From Heliopora coerulea (lineage: Eukaryota > Cnidaria > Anthozoa > Scleralcyonacea > Helioporidae): 64,000 nt of DNA. Of the stretch, positions 1-15,100 are shown in pieces (the first letter of the stretch is position 1; each line of letters starts with the position of its first letter). The translations under genes and the position numbers were made by a program. The notes under the pieces are model-generated. The model was not told the DNA's origin, did no database searches, and was given only the letters and a program-made list of their open reading frames with translations. Location: contig JASJOG010000011.1 of the NCBI GenBank assembly GCA_030142905.1, positions 620,001 through 684,000 on the forward strand. The letters are read 5' to 3'.

Positions 1-140
1 AGTAATAAAATGGCATGAGGGAAGTTAGTGCTAAAAAATGTGCCCAAAGGCTAAGTAAGGATTTCTGAAAGTCCAGGAGGCCGTAGGCCCTGGAACCTTT
101 GCAAAGCTTCCCGCGACGAAAACCTGTTTATCGCGTTGAA

Positions 141-3100
141 TTACAGGTAATAGCCCCAGTAGAATATATTGAACACGATGTAGAGTCCGGGGAAAGCAAT
201 AATACAAATTTTGTCTACCCAAAATTCCAGACTCTGCGGTTTCTGGTCACTCGACTCGATTCCGAATGGAATGGTGCGATTGACCATGGGCGAAGTTGCA
301 CTTTCGTCTTCACTTTGGGTGTTCTGCTCCTGGTCATTTTGCCCCATCTTTTCCATTTTGAACGCAGAGGAAAGGTTTGGCCAGCATTTCTTGAAGCTTG
401 TCTGAAATATGGCGAGAGGATGAGTTGGTATTGAAAAGATCAGCTGATGCTTAAAATGTAAATGGACCCTTTTATAAAATTTATAAATTTGTGACTAGTT
501 TTTGGCGGCTCCTTGCAGTTTCTATTTTCATTTATGGACACCACTATCTCAGCAATAATTATAAGTTGAGTCCAGAAGCATCTTACATGTAAGATATTTG
601 TCAAATTGTGCAACTATACATCGTTACAATGGTAACAACTTCGTTGCAACTTTGACATGTTTTCGTACGCCATTGTCACCATTAAGAAACATCTTCGGAT
701 TTCTTTGGTGAATTTTTTTGAAAATTGGTGTCAACGTAGAAATATCAGTGAAGAGTAACGTAGCAAAATATTAGAGGAGGTTTTAAAGGCAGATTTTTGC
801 AATAACAGTTCGTGGAATTGAAAACTTGTATCTTACTTGAAATTTTGAAATTGGATATGTTGTTACACTTATTCTTTTTGGTCCATTTACGAAGTTTTAA
901 ATTCACCAGAGCAAGAATCTAAAAGTTTGATATTTGCGTTTACTCAGACATTTGCAGTCGCAATGGAATAACAACTGGGCAAGATCATTATCGGGACGGA
1001 CGCGTACTGAGCCATATTTAGTTACCAGTTTCCAACTAAAAATTACCCAGCATAAACGTTTGCAACTGAAAATATTTTACATGTGAAGTTGAAATTAATG
1101 ATGGATAACTCGTGAAGATCCATGAGCGATATTCACAATGGATTAAAATCCCCAAACTTTTTTACAGTACTTCTGTCAAAAGTCATGTGTTTATATTTAG
1201 CTGAGTAGTTTGCACAACCATAGCGTTCATAACAATATTTAGGGCTAGTCTGCCTGAAGAAAACTTACCAAATGGCTGCACCGTTTTTCTGAACGGGTAG
1301 TCAGTGCCGTCATTCGGTATACCAACATGGTTTCCAACAACGCCAAGAAGACAAACCAGAATGACACAATCATGAACCAATCAGAAGCCTTGGTATAAGA
1401 CACGTGAGGTAATGACGTGTTAATGCTTCCAAGAAGGAAGACAATGGACAGAATCATGGTGACCTCCATAGCTAGTCGATCAGCAATGTTGGATGGTTCC
1501 ATTAAAAAAGCGAGCCAAGAAAGGATGACGAGAAATACAGATGGGACGTAGATCTGAAGAATATAATACCCCAACCTGCGTTTGAATGTTAGGGCGATTT
1601 CGGCCTGTGAAATATCACCTAAACGAAAAAAAAAACAAACAAAAACAAACAAAAAAACAAATTCCCACGGTTATTGTTAGTCAATTTTGCAGTTTAGGAT
1701 CAAAAGAGGAAGACAAATTGATAAATGACGTGGTAATTTTTCCCTCAGTAGTTTTAAATGGCCTTTGTTTAGCTAATGTCATTTTACCTGTATATAAGTT
1801 CATTTTCGTGATGATCAAAACGAAACTATCGCTATCAAAATCCTCTATTGTAAGCGACAACATTGCAACTCGGTTACACGCTCTACTAAGTCTGCACTTA
1901 ATAAGAGACATGTTAAGTGATGAAAACAACATGAATGACGGAAGGACAGCTGTAGTAAATCTCATACAGTTCAGACGCAAACATTGCATCTATTTTTGAA
2001 ATACGAGCATATTTAATTTGCCACGTTTACTGGTTATTTTGAAGTTTCAGGAAATTTTAACGTAGAAAATCGAAAGAAAATTTTATGTGAATCAGGACGA
2101 TTGTGTATCCGAGTTACAGTATACTCTATAGGAGTGAAGTTCTTTTGTGTTCTCTAGGTGAATGATTAAAACTTATCAATAAGTGTGATACAGACTTGAT
2201 ATTTGCTATGCAATAGATAGGTGTGCTTAAATATTAGATGAAGAAGTGCAGATATTGAAAAGAGAATACTTTGGCTCTGTCTTTGAATTTTCTTGGCTTC
2301 AACAAACTCGAATTGCGGGAGGTAAACTGGCTTGACAACAACTTTCTTTTTAGCCAGGGAAAAGAACATCAATGACTTTCTATACGCATCTGCAACAAGA
2401 AGAAAGAGGATTAACAAAGTGAGTGTCGTCTTACGGTAGGTTTGATCGGACAACTATCGTGTTAGCATAAGACGATGAAAGAGTAGACAGTTATGTCGTC
2501 ACATGCGAGCAGGTTCTCCATTTGTGAGGCGGGGGAGAGCCTCCAAAGGTTTCTGAGATATTTGTATGAATCCAGTGGACATCTAATTGACTGACAGTTT
2601 AATTGGCATCAACTACATCAACAACCACACCAACATCTACATATATCAACATCTGTACATCTAGTTATCTACATCTACATGCATCTACACCTACATCTAC
2701 GTATATATTCACATCTACACCTAGATCTATACGTACATCTTAATCTACATCTTCAACCACATCTACACGTACGTCATCTACATCTACATCTACATCTGAA
2801 TCATAATCTACACCTACACTTTCACCTACATCTACATCTACATCCACATCCACATCCAAATCCACATCTACATCTATACCTATACCTACATCTACAACTA
2901 CACCTACACCCACATCTATATCTACATCTGCAACTACATCTACACCCACATCTCCATCTACATCTACATCTGCATCTACATCTACATCTACACCTACATC
3001 TACATCTACGTCTACATCTACATCTGCATCTACATCTACACCTACATCTACATCTACACCTACACCTACACCTACATCTACATCTACATCTACATCTACA

Positions 3101-6100
3101 TCTACATCTACACCTACACCTACACCTACATCTACAACCACATCTACATCTACATCTACATCTGCATCTGCATCTGCATCTACACCTACATCTATACCTA
3201 CATCTACATCCACATCTACATCTACATCTACACTTACACCTACATCTACATCTACATGTACATCTACATGTACATCTACATCTACACCTACACCTACACC
3301 CACATCTATATCTACATCTACACCTACACCTACACCCACATCTGCATCTACATCTACATCTACAACTACACCTACATCTACGTCTACATCTACATCTACA
3401 CCTACATCTACATCTACACCTACATCTACACCTACATCTACATCTACATCTACATCTACACCTACACCTACACCTACATCTACAACCACATCTACATCTG
3501 CATCTACATCTGCATCTGCATCTGCATCTACACCTACATCTATACCTACATCTACATCCACATCTACATCTACATCTACACTTACACCTACATCTACATC
3601 TACATGTACATGTACATCTACATGTACATCTACATGTACATCTATATCTACATCTACATCTACATCTACATCTACACCTACACCTACACCCACATCTATA
3701 TCTACATCTACACCTACACCTACACCCACATCTGCATCTACATCTACATCTACAACTACACCTACATCTACAACCACATCTACATCTACATCTACATCTA
3801 CATCTGCATCTGCATCTGCATCTGCACCTACATCTATACCTACATCTACATCCACATCTACATCTACACTTACACCTACATCTACATCTACATGTACATC
3901 TACATCTACATCTACACCTACATCTACAACTAGACCTACATCTACAACTACACCTACACCCACATCTACACCCACATCTACACCCACATCTACACCCACA
4001 TCTACATCTGCACCTTCATCTACATCTACACCTACACCTACACCCACATCTACACCCACATCTACATCTGCACCTTCATCTACATCTACATCTACAACTA
4101 CACCTACACGTTCATGTACATCTGTATCTACATTTACGACCACATGTACAGCAACCTTCATCTGTATCTACATCTGCATCTACGTCCACATGCACCACCA
4201 ACATCAATAAATCTATATCTACAAAATTATTTACATCTACACCATTTGCATCTATATGAATGTCTGTGCCCATGTCTGCATACGTATATATCTACTTATT
4301 AATACAATGTAAAAGAGATATTCGAGCAAGTATAATTTAGTATGAAAAAAGAAAGAAATTGAATAGAGAATATTAACAACCGTTGTTAATTTAATGCAAA
4401 ACTAGTTTAGTACTGTCTAGGGTCACTGATGGAAAAATTCCTTGACAATACTTCCGGCAAATTTTTTCGGAGGGGCACAACTCTCTGCAAGCGGAGCACG
4501 GCCACCCATGCCCAGTCTGGCCGTGAGCCTGAGAACAAAATCCCTAATAACATCGTCACTTACATGATGAAAAGTTCAAAAAGCAAGTTTGCTTATCCAT
4601 GGGAAAGTCGTGCAGTTCCATTGGACAGCTGATCTTGACAAGGGCGCTTTCATAAAATAAACGGCAAAAGAGAATAAAAATGTCTAAAAATATCTTTCTT
4701 TTGAAATAAACATTAAAATGTATATTTCAAAATCAATGAATCGTTTCTTTTCAATTTTGATGAACGGGTACCTGATTCGCAGTAGGTGCTTTATCGGATC
4801 TAAAACACTCGGCTATCGCCTCATGTTTCAAAACCGGATAAAGCACACCTCCTCGTTTTTTAAATGTTACGTAAATTTCCGTCTCTCCTAATTTTGGCTA
4901 GAGGGACCATGTCACGTCAGCCCGGAGAAAATTAAACCTTTAAAAAAACGTAAACTTTACAACCAGCTAAAGCCTTACTTGAGTTACTTCCAACCTTAGC
5001 TAATCACTTTTCTTATGACAGCTGCATGTAATCAGTTACAAAAAATTAAAAAATTTTGACTGCCCCTTCTACTGCAATAGATTATGTTTTCGTCATCCTA
5101 CACACTTAAACGAAAACAAACAAACAAACGAACAAACAAACAGACAAACAGAGAACAGTCAGTAGATTAGCAAATAAAAATACAAACTATCAATTCGCAG
5201 TAATAATACCAAATAATCAATAGCATCAAATCGTCAATAATACGACTAAAAAGGTTTAAATGGGAAATATATGGAATAATGATATCGAATAATCCGTACA
5301 TCAAATTATCAATAATATTCATGACTAAAAAGGTTTACATGGGAAAACCCTTGAGATTATTGACCACTTTCATTATGGCAGCTGTTTAAAATATTCTTTT
5401 ATGAGCGTGTAAGTAAGCCTTGCTGGCCTCATTTTAGTGGTTGTAATTCAACAGAATCTTTGCTCTCAAACGAGGTTAGTAAGGCTATCTAAGATGCATA
5501 TAAAAGAATATTTAAACAGGCCGCCATGGTGAAAAAGGTCTATTGAAGCTAATTTTACCAAACAATTTGATGGAAACATGAAAAGCATGACGCAAGTTTA
5601 CATAAGGCACATGCACATGGTAACCAGTATCTGATATTCCTTACAGTTGACTAAAATAGACTCTCCCGTTCGCATGAATATTCATGTTTATTCCTCCGAA
5701 TCCATCAAATCGCTTTATATCTTTCAAATTACTGATTCGGGTATCCGGCAACCATATCTTATCCAATAAATGCTCTCGGACTTTAATTCTCTGGGAAGAG
5801 TTCCAGGAAAGACGATAGTCATACCATATTTGTCTGATATAGAGAAGCATTTCAGATTCCTGGAATAAAAACGGGAGATTGTTGGGTTTTCCACCGACCT
5901 GAAGTCTAATACCGGCTTACATTCTCTTAAATTCATTAAAAATTCTTTAAAAGCCCGGCTTTGACGAGAAGCAAGTTTACAGCAGACCTACCGCTTGTAA
6001 TGTAATGGACTACTGAGTGTAATTAAGCTTATCTCTCTCATTTCCCCTCTCCCGCTCTCTCTTCCTCTCCTTTCCATCCTCCCTCCCTCTCTCCTTCTCT

Positions 6101-9100
6101 CTCTTTTCCTCTCTTCCACTCTCCCTCTTTCTCCCTCTCTATCCCTCCTTCCCTCCCTCTCTCTCACACAAACTTTCAGTTTCGCTACATAGATGTTTAT
6201 TGAAACAGCTTGACAAAGACCTATTTTCGCCGATTTATTATTTATGACCAATGAAAGATTTTGATGATATCGTCGAAATTACAAGTTGTTTAATAACGGC
6301 ATCTTAGATAGGAACAACAGAGGTAGTTACATTGGGCAGGAAACACAGTAGACAGAAGATCAAATATAGTGTCGGGAGTTTTCATGCAACGACTGTCATC
6401 GCAATTTATACTCACCATCGTGTTGTCGTCCAAATTTAAGACATCGGAAACTACGATCTCTAATTCAATTTTCAGAGGTTTTCCTAAAACATAAATGCAA
6501 TCCGTAGCCTAACATTTATTAAACCACTTTATGCATGAAAGGAACGAATATCAACCGTCTCTTCCCTCAGACTTCAAATATAAGAAACTTAGTTTCATTT
6601 GATTACCAAAGATGGTGGCAAAAAATACGGGCAATTCGGTTATTACCTCAGCAACATAAAGTTTTATTACTATCAAAAAGATAAAAATCTTCAGATAAAA
6701 ATGTTTTTTACCTGAAAATGACTGTGTCGTCAAAAACGTTTGTAATTTTATTTTAAGCTTTCAGCTTTTCAGCGAAAGTTACGTTTTATAAAGGTTTACC
6801 CGTATATCGTTAAAATTTATAACTGATTTCAGAAGACCATGAAAATGAAACTTATATAACAACATAGAATCCAGCATAAGTAATTCAGTAAGATAATGCA
6901 TTTCTGTGTCAAAGTTTCAAAAGTATTAAAACTTAAACAGAAATTAGACCACATGTAACCTTGTATTTGCACACCGTCAACAAGATTTCTAGCCACAAAA
7001 GTTCGGTAAAAGTTCATAAATCTAAGGTCGTTACGCGTGCATAATTCAGTGCAAATTAACAATACGATATGACCACCAGTTATCTGTCGTTTATGACCTT
7101 ACAAACTAGGAAAGATGTTATTACAGTGCACGCTCAAGTTTCCAATTTAATTGGCTCCAGTGGCGTTGCTAGGGTTATTTTATTGGGGAGGGGGGCAAAA
7201 TTGTGGCATACCCTGAGGTTTCACAGTTTTTTTAATGATATAGTTTATCCAATGCGCATTTCCGTAAAAAGGTCGCTGATCAAAGTGGCAATTTACGAAA
7301 TTTATGGTATGAAATGGGGGGCCATGGCCCCCTGGGCCCCTCCTCGCGACGCCTATGATTGCATCAATCTTTACATGATGTCAATATATAAAAAACTTTT
7401 TTCGAAAAATTTCAGCTGTAGTGGATCTAATGTTCTTCGGAAGACCAAGGCTGTGCTTGGGTCACGTTTGAGTAAAACGTTTGCAAATAGTATGCAATGT
7501 TTTCTCGTCCTTTACCGATTAATCAGATATCGTAAGATTAAGAAGACAATCACGAGATTAGACAGGTTCTTAATATTATGGATCATTGTTGGTTAATTTC
7601 AATAGTGCACCTGTTACCGTTTAAACTGATGTCCGTAATTTAAATCGGTGATTAATGTTACGTCATTTGAACGCTTTGATCAGTCAGTGGCGTAGCCCGA
7701 ACTGGGCCTTCATGTGAGGATAGTAAGGCACAGAACAAAACCTAACAACTAGCTGTAGTTTAATGTATATCACATATGCGTACACTTATATACTACTCAG
7801 CTGGTAGCTAAGCCGCTGTGACTTATTAGATTTTATGTAACGTAAACATTGTTACTTATTCATAGTTTATAATTAACCGCAGCGGATCAAGATTTGTCTA
7901 ATCTGAAGATCATTATGATTTTTGAAAGAATGATCATACGTAGTATGTACGATATCGCTTGCGCGAGCCTTCCATGCGTCATTTCGCAGTTCATGTTGTA
8001 CAATGTAGAAAATGTTTGAGTAGAATACTACCTTTAAAATTTCTGTACTTCGTCAAGAACTGCATGGGCCGCACTCCATTTTGTTATTTATGTTGGCCAA
8101 TGTTTCGCGCAAATTAGTGAAATTTTTAATGATTTCGTTATGCTCATGCAGTTTGAGAAAAATCTCCAGGAATTACCAGGCCATTTTCTATGGGAGAAAA
8201 GCACCATACTTAACGGACATTGGGCAAAAGAAGGTTGTGTTTGGCAATAAATATTTAAGTCAGCATTAAAAGAAACCTTGGATTATTGACGTCTGTGTTG
8301 TATTAGGAAAAAGTTTAAAGACCATGCTATATGTTGAGTTGTGAGTCAAACGTCGAAGCCTTTCTTGCGTCTAACCTAATTCACCACACCAAAAGTTTTT
8401 GTTTGGGTTCGTTTGCATCGGATGAGAATCGCAAGAGGTTAGACTCGCTAGACTCAAGAGAACTTTATCGTAAGACCGGAACTTTAAGCAGCAGAATAAG
8501 TAAAGGAACTAGACAATCAACTCAACATGCATCAACGTTATGTCTGTACACTTGCTTCTCCTCCAACAACCATTTCCCTGCATGGCATGTGTCCTTGCGA
8601 ACTCTTCAAGCTGTTGCATAAATGCTTTTAACTTTTTACGGAAAACAACAGCACACTTCATGACTTTGGAGCGCGGATAATGTTTGAGACGATGACATAA
8701 GAGTAGAGTTTTGGGCAGGCAGTGTTAAACTACATGTATGTAAACTACACTTACACCTACATCTACATCTACATGTACATGTACATCTACATGTACATCT
8801 ACATGTACATCTATATCTACATCTACATCTACATCTACATCTACACCTACACCTACACCCACATCTATATCTACATCTACACCTACACCTACACCCACAT
8901 CTGCATCTACATCTACATCTACAACTACACCTACATCTACAACCACATCTACATCTACATCTACATCTACATCTGCATCTGCATCTGCATCTGCACCTAC
9001 ATCTATACCTACATCTACATCCACATCTACATCTACACTTACACCTACATCTACATCTACATGTACATCTACATGTACATCTACATCTACATCTACACCT

Positions 9101-12100
9101 ACATCTACAACTAGACCTACATCTACAACTACACCTACACCCACATCTACACCCACATCTACACCCACATCTACACCCACATCTACATCTGCACCTTCAT
9201 CTACATCTACACCTACACCTACACCCACATCTACACCCACATCTACATCTGCACCTTCATCTACATCTACATCTACAACTACACCTACACGTTCATGTAC
9301 ATCTGTATCTACATTTACGACCACATGTACAGCAACCTTCATCTGTATCTACATCTGCATCTACGTCCACATGCACCACCAACATCAATAAATCTATATC
9401 TACAAAATTATTTACATCTACACCATTTGCATCTATATGAATGTCTGTGCCCATGTCTGCATACGTATATATCTACTTATTAATACAATGTAAAAGAGAT
9501 ATTCGAGCAAGTATAATTTAGTATGAAAAAAGAAAGAAATTGAATAGAGAATATTAACAACCGTTGTTAATTTAATGCAAAACTAGTTTAGTACTGTCTA
9601 GGGTCACTGATGGAAAAATTCCTTGACAATACTTCCGGCAAATTTTTTCGGAGGGGCACAACTCTCTGCAAGCGGAGCACGGCCACCCATGCCCAGTCTG
9701 GCCGTGAGCCTGAGAACAAAATCCCTAATAACATCGTCACTTACATGATGAAAAGTTCAAAAAGCAAGTTTGCTTATCCATGGGAAAGTCGTGCAGTTCC
9801 ATTGGACAGCTGATCTTGACAAGGGCGCTTTCATAAAATAAACGGCAAAAGAGAATAAAAATGTCTAAAAATATCTTTCTTTTGAAATAAACATTAAAAT
9901 GTATATTTCAAAATCAATGAATCGTTTCTTTTCAATTTTGATGAACGGGTACCTGATTCGCAGTAGGTGCTTTATCGGATCTAAAACACTCGGCTATCGC
10001 CTCATGTTTCAAAACCGGATAAAGCACACCTCCTCGTTTTTTAAATGTTACGTAAATTTCCGTCTCTCCTAATTTTGGCTAGAGGGACCATGTCACGTCA
10101 GCCCGGAGAAAATTAAACCTTTAAAAAAACGTAAACTTTACAACCAGCTAAAGCCTTACTTGAGTTACTTCCAACCTTAGCTAATCACTTTTCTTATGAC
10201 AGCTGCATGTAATCAGTTACAAAAAATTAAAAAATTTTGACTGCCCCTTCTACTGCAATAGATTATGTTTTCGTCATCCTACACACTTAAACGAAAACAA
10301 ACAAACAAACGAACAAACAAACAGACAAACAGAGAACAGTCAGTAGATTAGCAAATAAAAATACAAACTATCAATTCGCAGTAATAATACCAAATAATCA
10401 ATAGCATCAAATCGTCAATAATACGACTAAAAAGGTTTAAATGGGAAATATATGGAATAATGATATCGAATAATCCGTACATCAAATTATCAATAATATT
10501 CATGACTAAAAAGGTTTACATGGGAAAACCCTTGAGATTATTGACCACTTTCATTATGGCAGCTGTTTAAAATATTCTTTTATGAGCGTGTAAGTAAGCC
10601 TTGCTGGCCTCATTTTAGTGGTTGTAATTCAACAGAATCTTTGCTCTCAAACGAGGTTAGTAAGGCTATCTAAGATGCATATAAAAGAATATTTAAACAG
10701 GCCGCCATGGTGAAAAAGGTCTATTGAAGCTAATTTTACCAAACAATTTGATGGAAACATGAAAAGCATGACGCAAGTTTACATAAGGCACATGCACATG
10801 GTAACCAGTATCTGATATTCCTTACAGTTGACTAAAATAGACTCTCCCGTTCGCATGAATATTCATGTTTATTCCTCCGAATCCATCAAATCGCTTTATA
10901 TCTTTCAAATTACTGATTCGGGTATCCGGCAACCATATCTTATCCAATAAATGCTCTCGGACTTTAATTCTCTGGGAAGAGTTCCAGGAAAGACGATAGT
11001 CATACCATATTTGTCTGATATAGAGAAGCATTTCAGATTCCTGGAATAAAAACGGGAGATTGTTGGGTTTTCCACCGACCTGAAGTCTAATACCGGCTTA
11101 CATTCTCTTAAATTCATTAAAAATTCTTTAAAAGCCCGGCTTTGACGAGAAGCAAGTTTACAGCAGACCTACCGCTTGTAATGTAATGGACTACTGAGTG
11201 TAATTAAGCTTATCTCTCTCATTTCCCCTCTCCCGCTCTCTCTTCCTCTCCTTTCCATCCTCCCTCCCTCTCTCCTTCTCTCTCTTTTCCTCTCTTCCAC
11301 TCTCCCTCTTTCTCCCTCTCTATCCCTCCTTCCCTCCCTCTCTCTCACACAAACTTTCAGTTTCGCTACATAGATGTTTATTGAAACAGCTTGACAAAGA
11401 CCTATTTTCGCCGATTTATTATTTATGACCAATGAAAGATTTTGATGATATCGTCGAAATTACAAGTTGTTTAATAACGGCATCTTAGATAGGAACAACA
11501 GAGGTAGTTACATTGGGCAGGAAACACAGTAGACAGAAGATCAAATATAGTGTCGGGAGTTTTCATGCAACGACTGTCATCGCAATTTATACTCACCATC
11601 GTGTTGTCGTCCAAATTTAAGACATCGGAAACTACGATCTCTAATTCAATTTTCAGAGGTTTTCCTAAAACATAAATGCAATCCGTAGCCTAACATTTAT
11701 TAAACCACTTTATGCATGAAAGGAACGAATATCAACCGTCTCTTCCCTCAGACTTCAAATATAAGAAACTTAGTTTCATTTGATTACCAAAGATGGTGGC
11801 AAAAAATACGGGCAATTCGGTTATTACCTCAGCAACATAAAGTTTTATTACTATCAAAAAGATAAAAATCTTCAGATAAAAATGTTTTTTACCTGAAAAT
11901 GACTGTGTCGTCAAAAACGTTTGTAATTTTATTTTAAGCTTTCAGCTTTTCAGCGAAAGTTACGTTTTATAAAGGTTTACCCGTATATCGTTAAAATTTA
12001 TAACTGATTTCAGAAGACCATGAAAATGAAACTTATATAACAACATAGAATCCAGCATAAGTAATTCAGTAAGATAATGCATTTCTGTGTCAAAGTTTCA

Positions 12101-15100
12101 AAAGTATTAAAACTTAAACAGAAATTAGACCACATGTAACCTTGTATTTGCACACCGTCAACAAGATTTCTAGCCACAAAAGTTCGGTAAAAGTTCATAA
12201 ATCTAAGGTCGTTACGCGTGCATAATTCAGTGCAAATTAACAATACGATATGACCACCAGTTATCTGTCGTTTATGACCTTACAAACTAGGAAAGATGTT
12301 ATTACAGTGCACGCTCAAGTTTCCAATTTAATTGGCTCCAGTGGCGTTGCTAGGGTTATTTTATTGGGGAGGGGGGCAAAATTGTGGCATACCCTGAGGT
12401 TTCACAGTTTTTTTAATGATATAGTTTATCCAATGCGCATTTCCGTAAAAAGGTCGCTGATCAAAGTGGCAATTTACGAAATTTATGGTATGAAATGGGG
12501 GGCCATGGCCCCCTGGGCCCCTCCTCGCGACGCCTATGATTGCATCAATCTTTACATGATGTCAATATATAAAAAACTTTTTTCGAAAAATTTCAGCTGT
12601 AGTGGATCTAATGTTCTTCGGAAGACCAAGGCTGTGCTTGGGTCACGTTTGAGTAAAACGTTTGCAAATAGTATGCAATGTTTTCTCGTCCTTTACCGAT
12701 TAATCAGATATCGTAAGATTAAGAAGACAATCACGAGATTAGACAGGTTCTTAATATTATGGATCATTGTTGGTTAATTTCAATAGTGCACCTGTTACCG
12801 TTTAAACTGATGTCCGTAATTTAAATCGGTGATTAATGTTACGTCATTTGAACGCTTTGATCAGTCAGTGGCGTAGCCCGAACTGGGCCTTCATGTGAGG
12901 ATAGTAAGGCACAGAACAAAACCTAACAACTAGCTGTAGTTTAATGTATATCACATATGCGTACACTTATATACTACTCAGCTGGTAGCTAAGCCGCTGT
13001 GACTTATTAGATTTTATGTAACGTAAACATTGTTACTTATTCATAGTTTATAATTAACCGCAGCGGATCAAGATTTGTCTAATCTGAAGATCATTATGAT
13101 TTTTGAAAGAATGATCATACGTAGTATGTACGATATCGCTTGCGCGAGCCTTCCATGCGTCATTTCGCAGTTCATGTTGTACAATGTAGAAAATGTTTGA
13201 GTAGAATACTACCTTTAAAATTTCTGTACTTCGTCAAGAACTGCATGGGCCGCACTCCATTTTGTTATTTATGTTGGCCAATGTTTCGCGCAAATTAGTG
13301 AAATTTTTAATGATTTCGTTATGCTCATGCAGTTTGAGAAAAATCTCCAGGAATTACCAGGCCATTTTCTATGGGAGAAAAGCACCATACTTAACGGACA
13401 TTGGGCAAAAGAAGGTTGTGTTTGGCAATAAATATTTAAGTCAGCATTAAAAGAAACCTTGGATTATTGACGTCTGTGTTGTATTAGGAAAAAGTTTAAA
13501 GACCATGCTATATGTTGAGTTGTGAGTCAAACGTCGAAGCCTTTCTTGCGTCTAACCTAATTCACCACACCAAAAGTTTTTGTTTGGGTTCGTTTGCATC
13601 GGATGAGAATCGCAAGAGGTTAGACTCGCTAGACTCAAGAGAACTTTATCGTAAGACCGGAACTTTAAGCAGCAGAATAAGTAAAGGAACTAGACAATCA
13701 ACTCAACATGCATCAACGTTATGTCTGTACACTTGCTTCTCCTCCAACAACCATTTCCCTGCATGGCATGTGTCCTTGCGAACTCTTCAAGCTGTTGCAT
13801 AAATGCTTTTAACTTTTTACGGAAAACAACAGCACACTTCATGACTTTGGAGCGCGGATAATGTTTGAGACGATGACATAAGAGTAGAGTTTTGGGCAGG
13901 CAGTGTTAAACTACATGTAAAAAGCCAAAAGGCCATAGAATGAGTCCGAATGACCGAAACTTGCAATAGAAAACACTGAAGGTTCGGGCGAAAGCCCTTC
14001 GTCGCTTACGAAGAGACTGCTCGAGTTTTCAGTGCTTTTTATCCAAAGATTCGGCAATTCCCTGACCCTTTTAGCTTTTTCCAATAATTCAAACGGCTTT
14101 CTGCATGAGAGTTCAAGTCCCTTCAAAAAAAAATTCATGTAACGAAAGTGCTTGCTAAGAACATGGCCGCGACAAAAAATCGAAAAAAAAGACGAAATCG
14201 CAGGGTCGAACTTCTAGGTGAATAGTTTATGTCTGCCTAACCTCTCTTTTCATTTAATAGGACCCTTCATTCAAAAGCAAAGACGATGCATAGTGTGAAT
14301 CCAAAAACCGCGGTAACTTCAATATCGTAATTCAAGAGAAAGAGAGTTAACATGTTCTTCAGACGACGTGAACAGTTAAAAAGTCAAAATTAATGGACGA
14401 TGTGAATGTTATACAAAAATGTAGTATATATGTGAGTTTAGTGTTTACAGATGATTACTACACTTTGGTCGAGCTCAAAAACGTTTTTCTGAGCCCCAAA
14501 CGAAGATCTTATCCGCAGCCTTCTAATGACCGGTTATACGTTAACATTTCAAAAATAAAACTAATAATCCACGTTTTTTTTTCGAAAATTAAATTCAAGG
14601 TTGCCGTGTAACACTACTGCTTTTCTACATTGTAGTTTCCTTCAGGTCTCTAACAACTAGAACTAACTTTAACTCAGAGCAAATACCTAATTTTTTGGTA
14701 GACTCCCTTTTTATTAAGAATGAGATATCAAGGATTTCCTTTAATTTATGGCCACTGGTCGTCAATTACTAGAAGAAAGTACGCAGCCACTATAAAACGA
14801 TTGTCGAGCAGAATGCAATTAGAAATCCTTCATAAAATTAAAACGGATTACAGATCGGACAGATGGAAAATTTCCCAGGGTTTTGGCAAAGTATCAGACG
14901 TCTTTTGCCAAAGAACAGCATAAAATAAAAATTTGGTTCAGCAATACCGCGTGCTCCTATTATAAAAAATAATGGCCTTTGAGTAATCAATGGTTGATAA
15001 GTAAGATAGAAAATTAGTATGACGCCATGAAATTCTTACTGTCATTTTTTAATGGATATTTTTCTTACATAAAGCCATCGGCAAAAGAGAATACGAGACA

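Larger units (their letters stand above)
3577..8738. repeat. Tandem duplication, copy 1 (about 5.16 kb)
   Basis: This block recurs at 8746-13919 with an offset of 5169 bp at the left edge and 5181 bp elsewhere. The 12-bp difference is one extra acatgtacatct unit in the hexamer satellite of copy 2. Every unique stretch compared (receptor exons, polypyrimidine tract, MITE, right end) is identical. It contains receptor exons at 6416-6483, 5645-5859 and 4564-4646. Its right end, ctacatgta at 8738, joins a short filler and then satellite. Apart from the exons, the satellite and the elements listed separately, I see only intronic sequence in it. Confidence 0.95.

Noticed and set aside
1586..1999. 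137-aa plus-strand and 102-aa minus-strand frames in the receptor intron
   Set aside because: No family similarity; the neighbouring exons splice in phase without them.
2679..4259. 526-codon and antisense 473-codon open frames of His-Leu or Asp-Val polymers
   Set aside because: Products of a stop-free hexamer satellite, not genes.
4429..4632. Plus-strand 67-aa open frame (and its copy at 9610-9813)
   Set aside because: It is antisense to the Cys-loop exon of the receptor, whose exon borders and phase are clear on the minus strand.
7069..7596. 175-aa plus-strand open frame, duplicated at 12250-12777
   Set aside because: Runs through a MITE-like element inside a receptor intron; no domain or coding signal.
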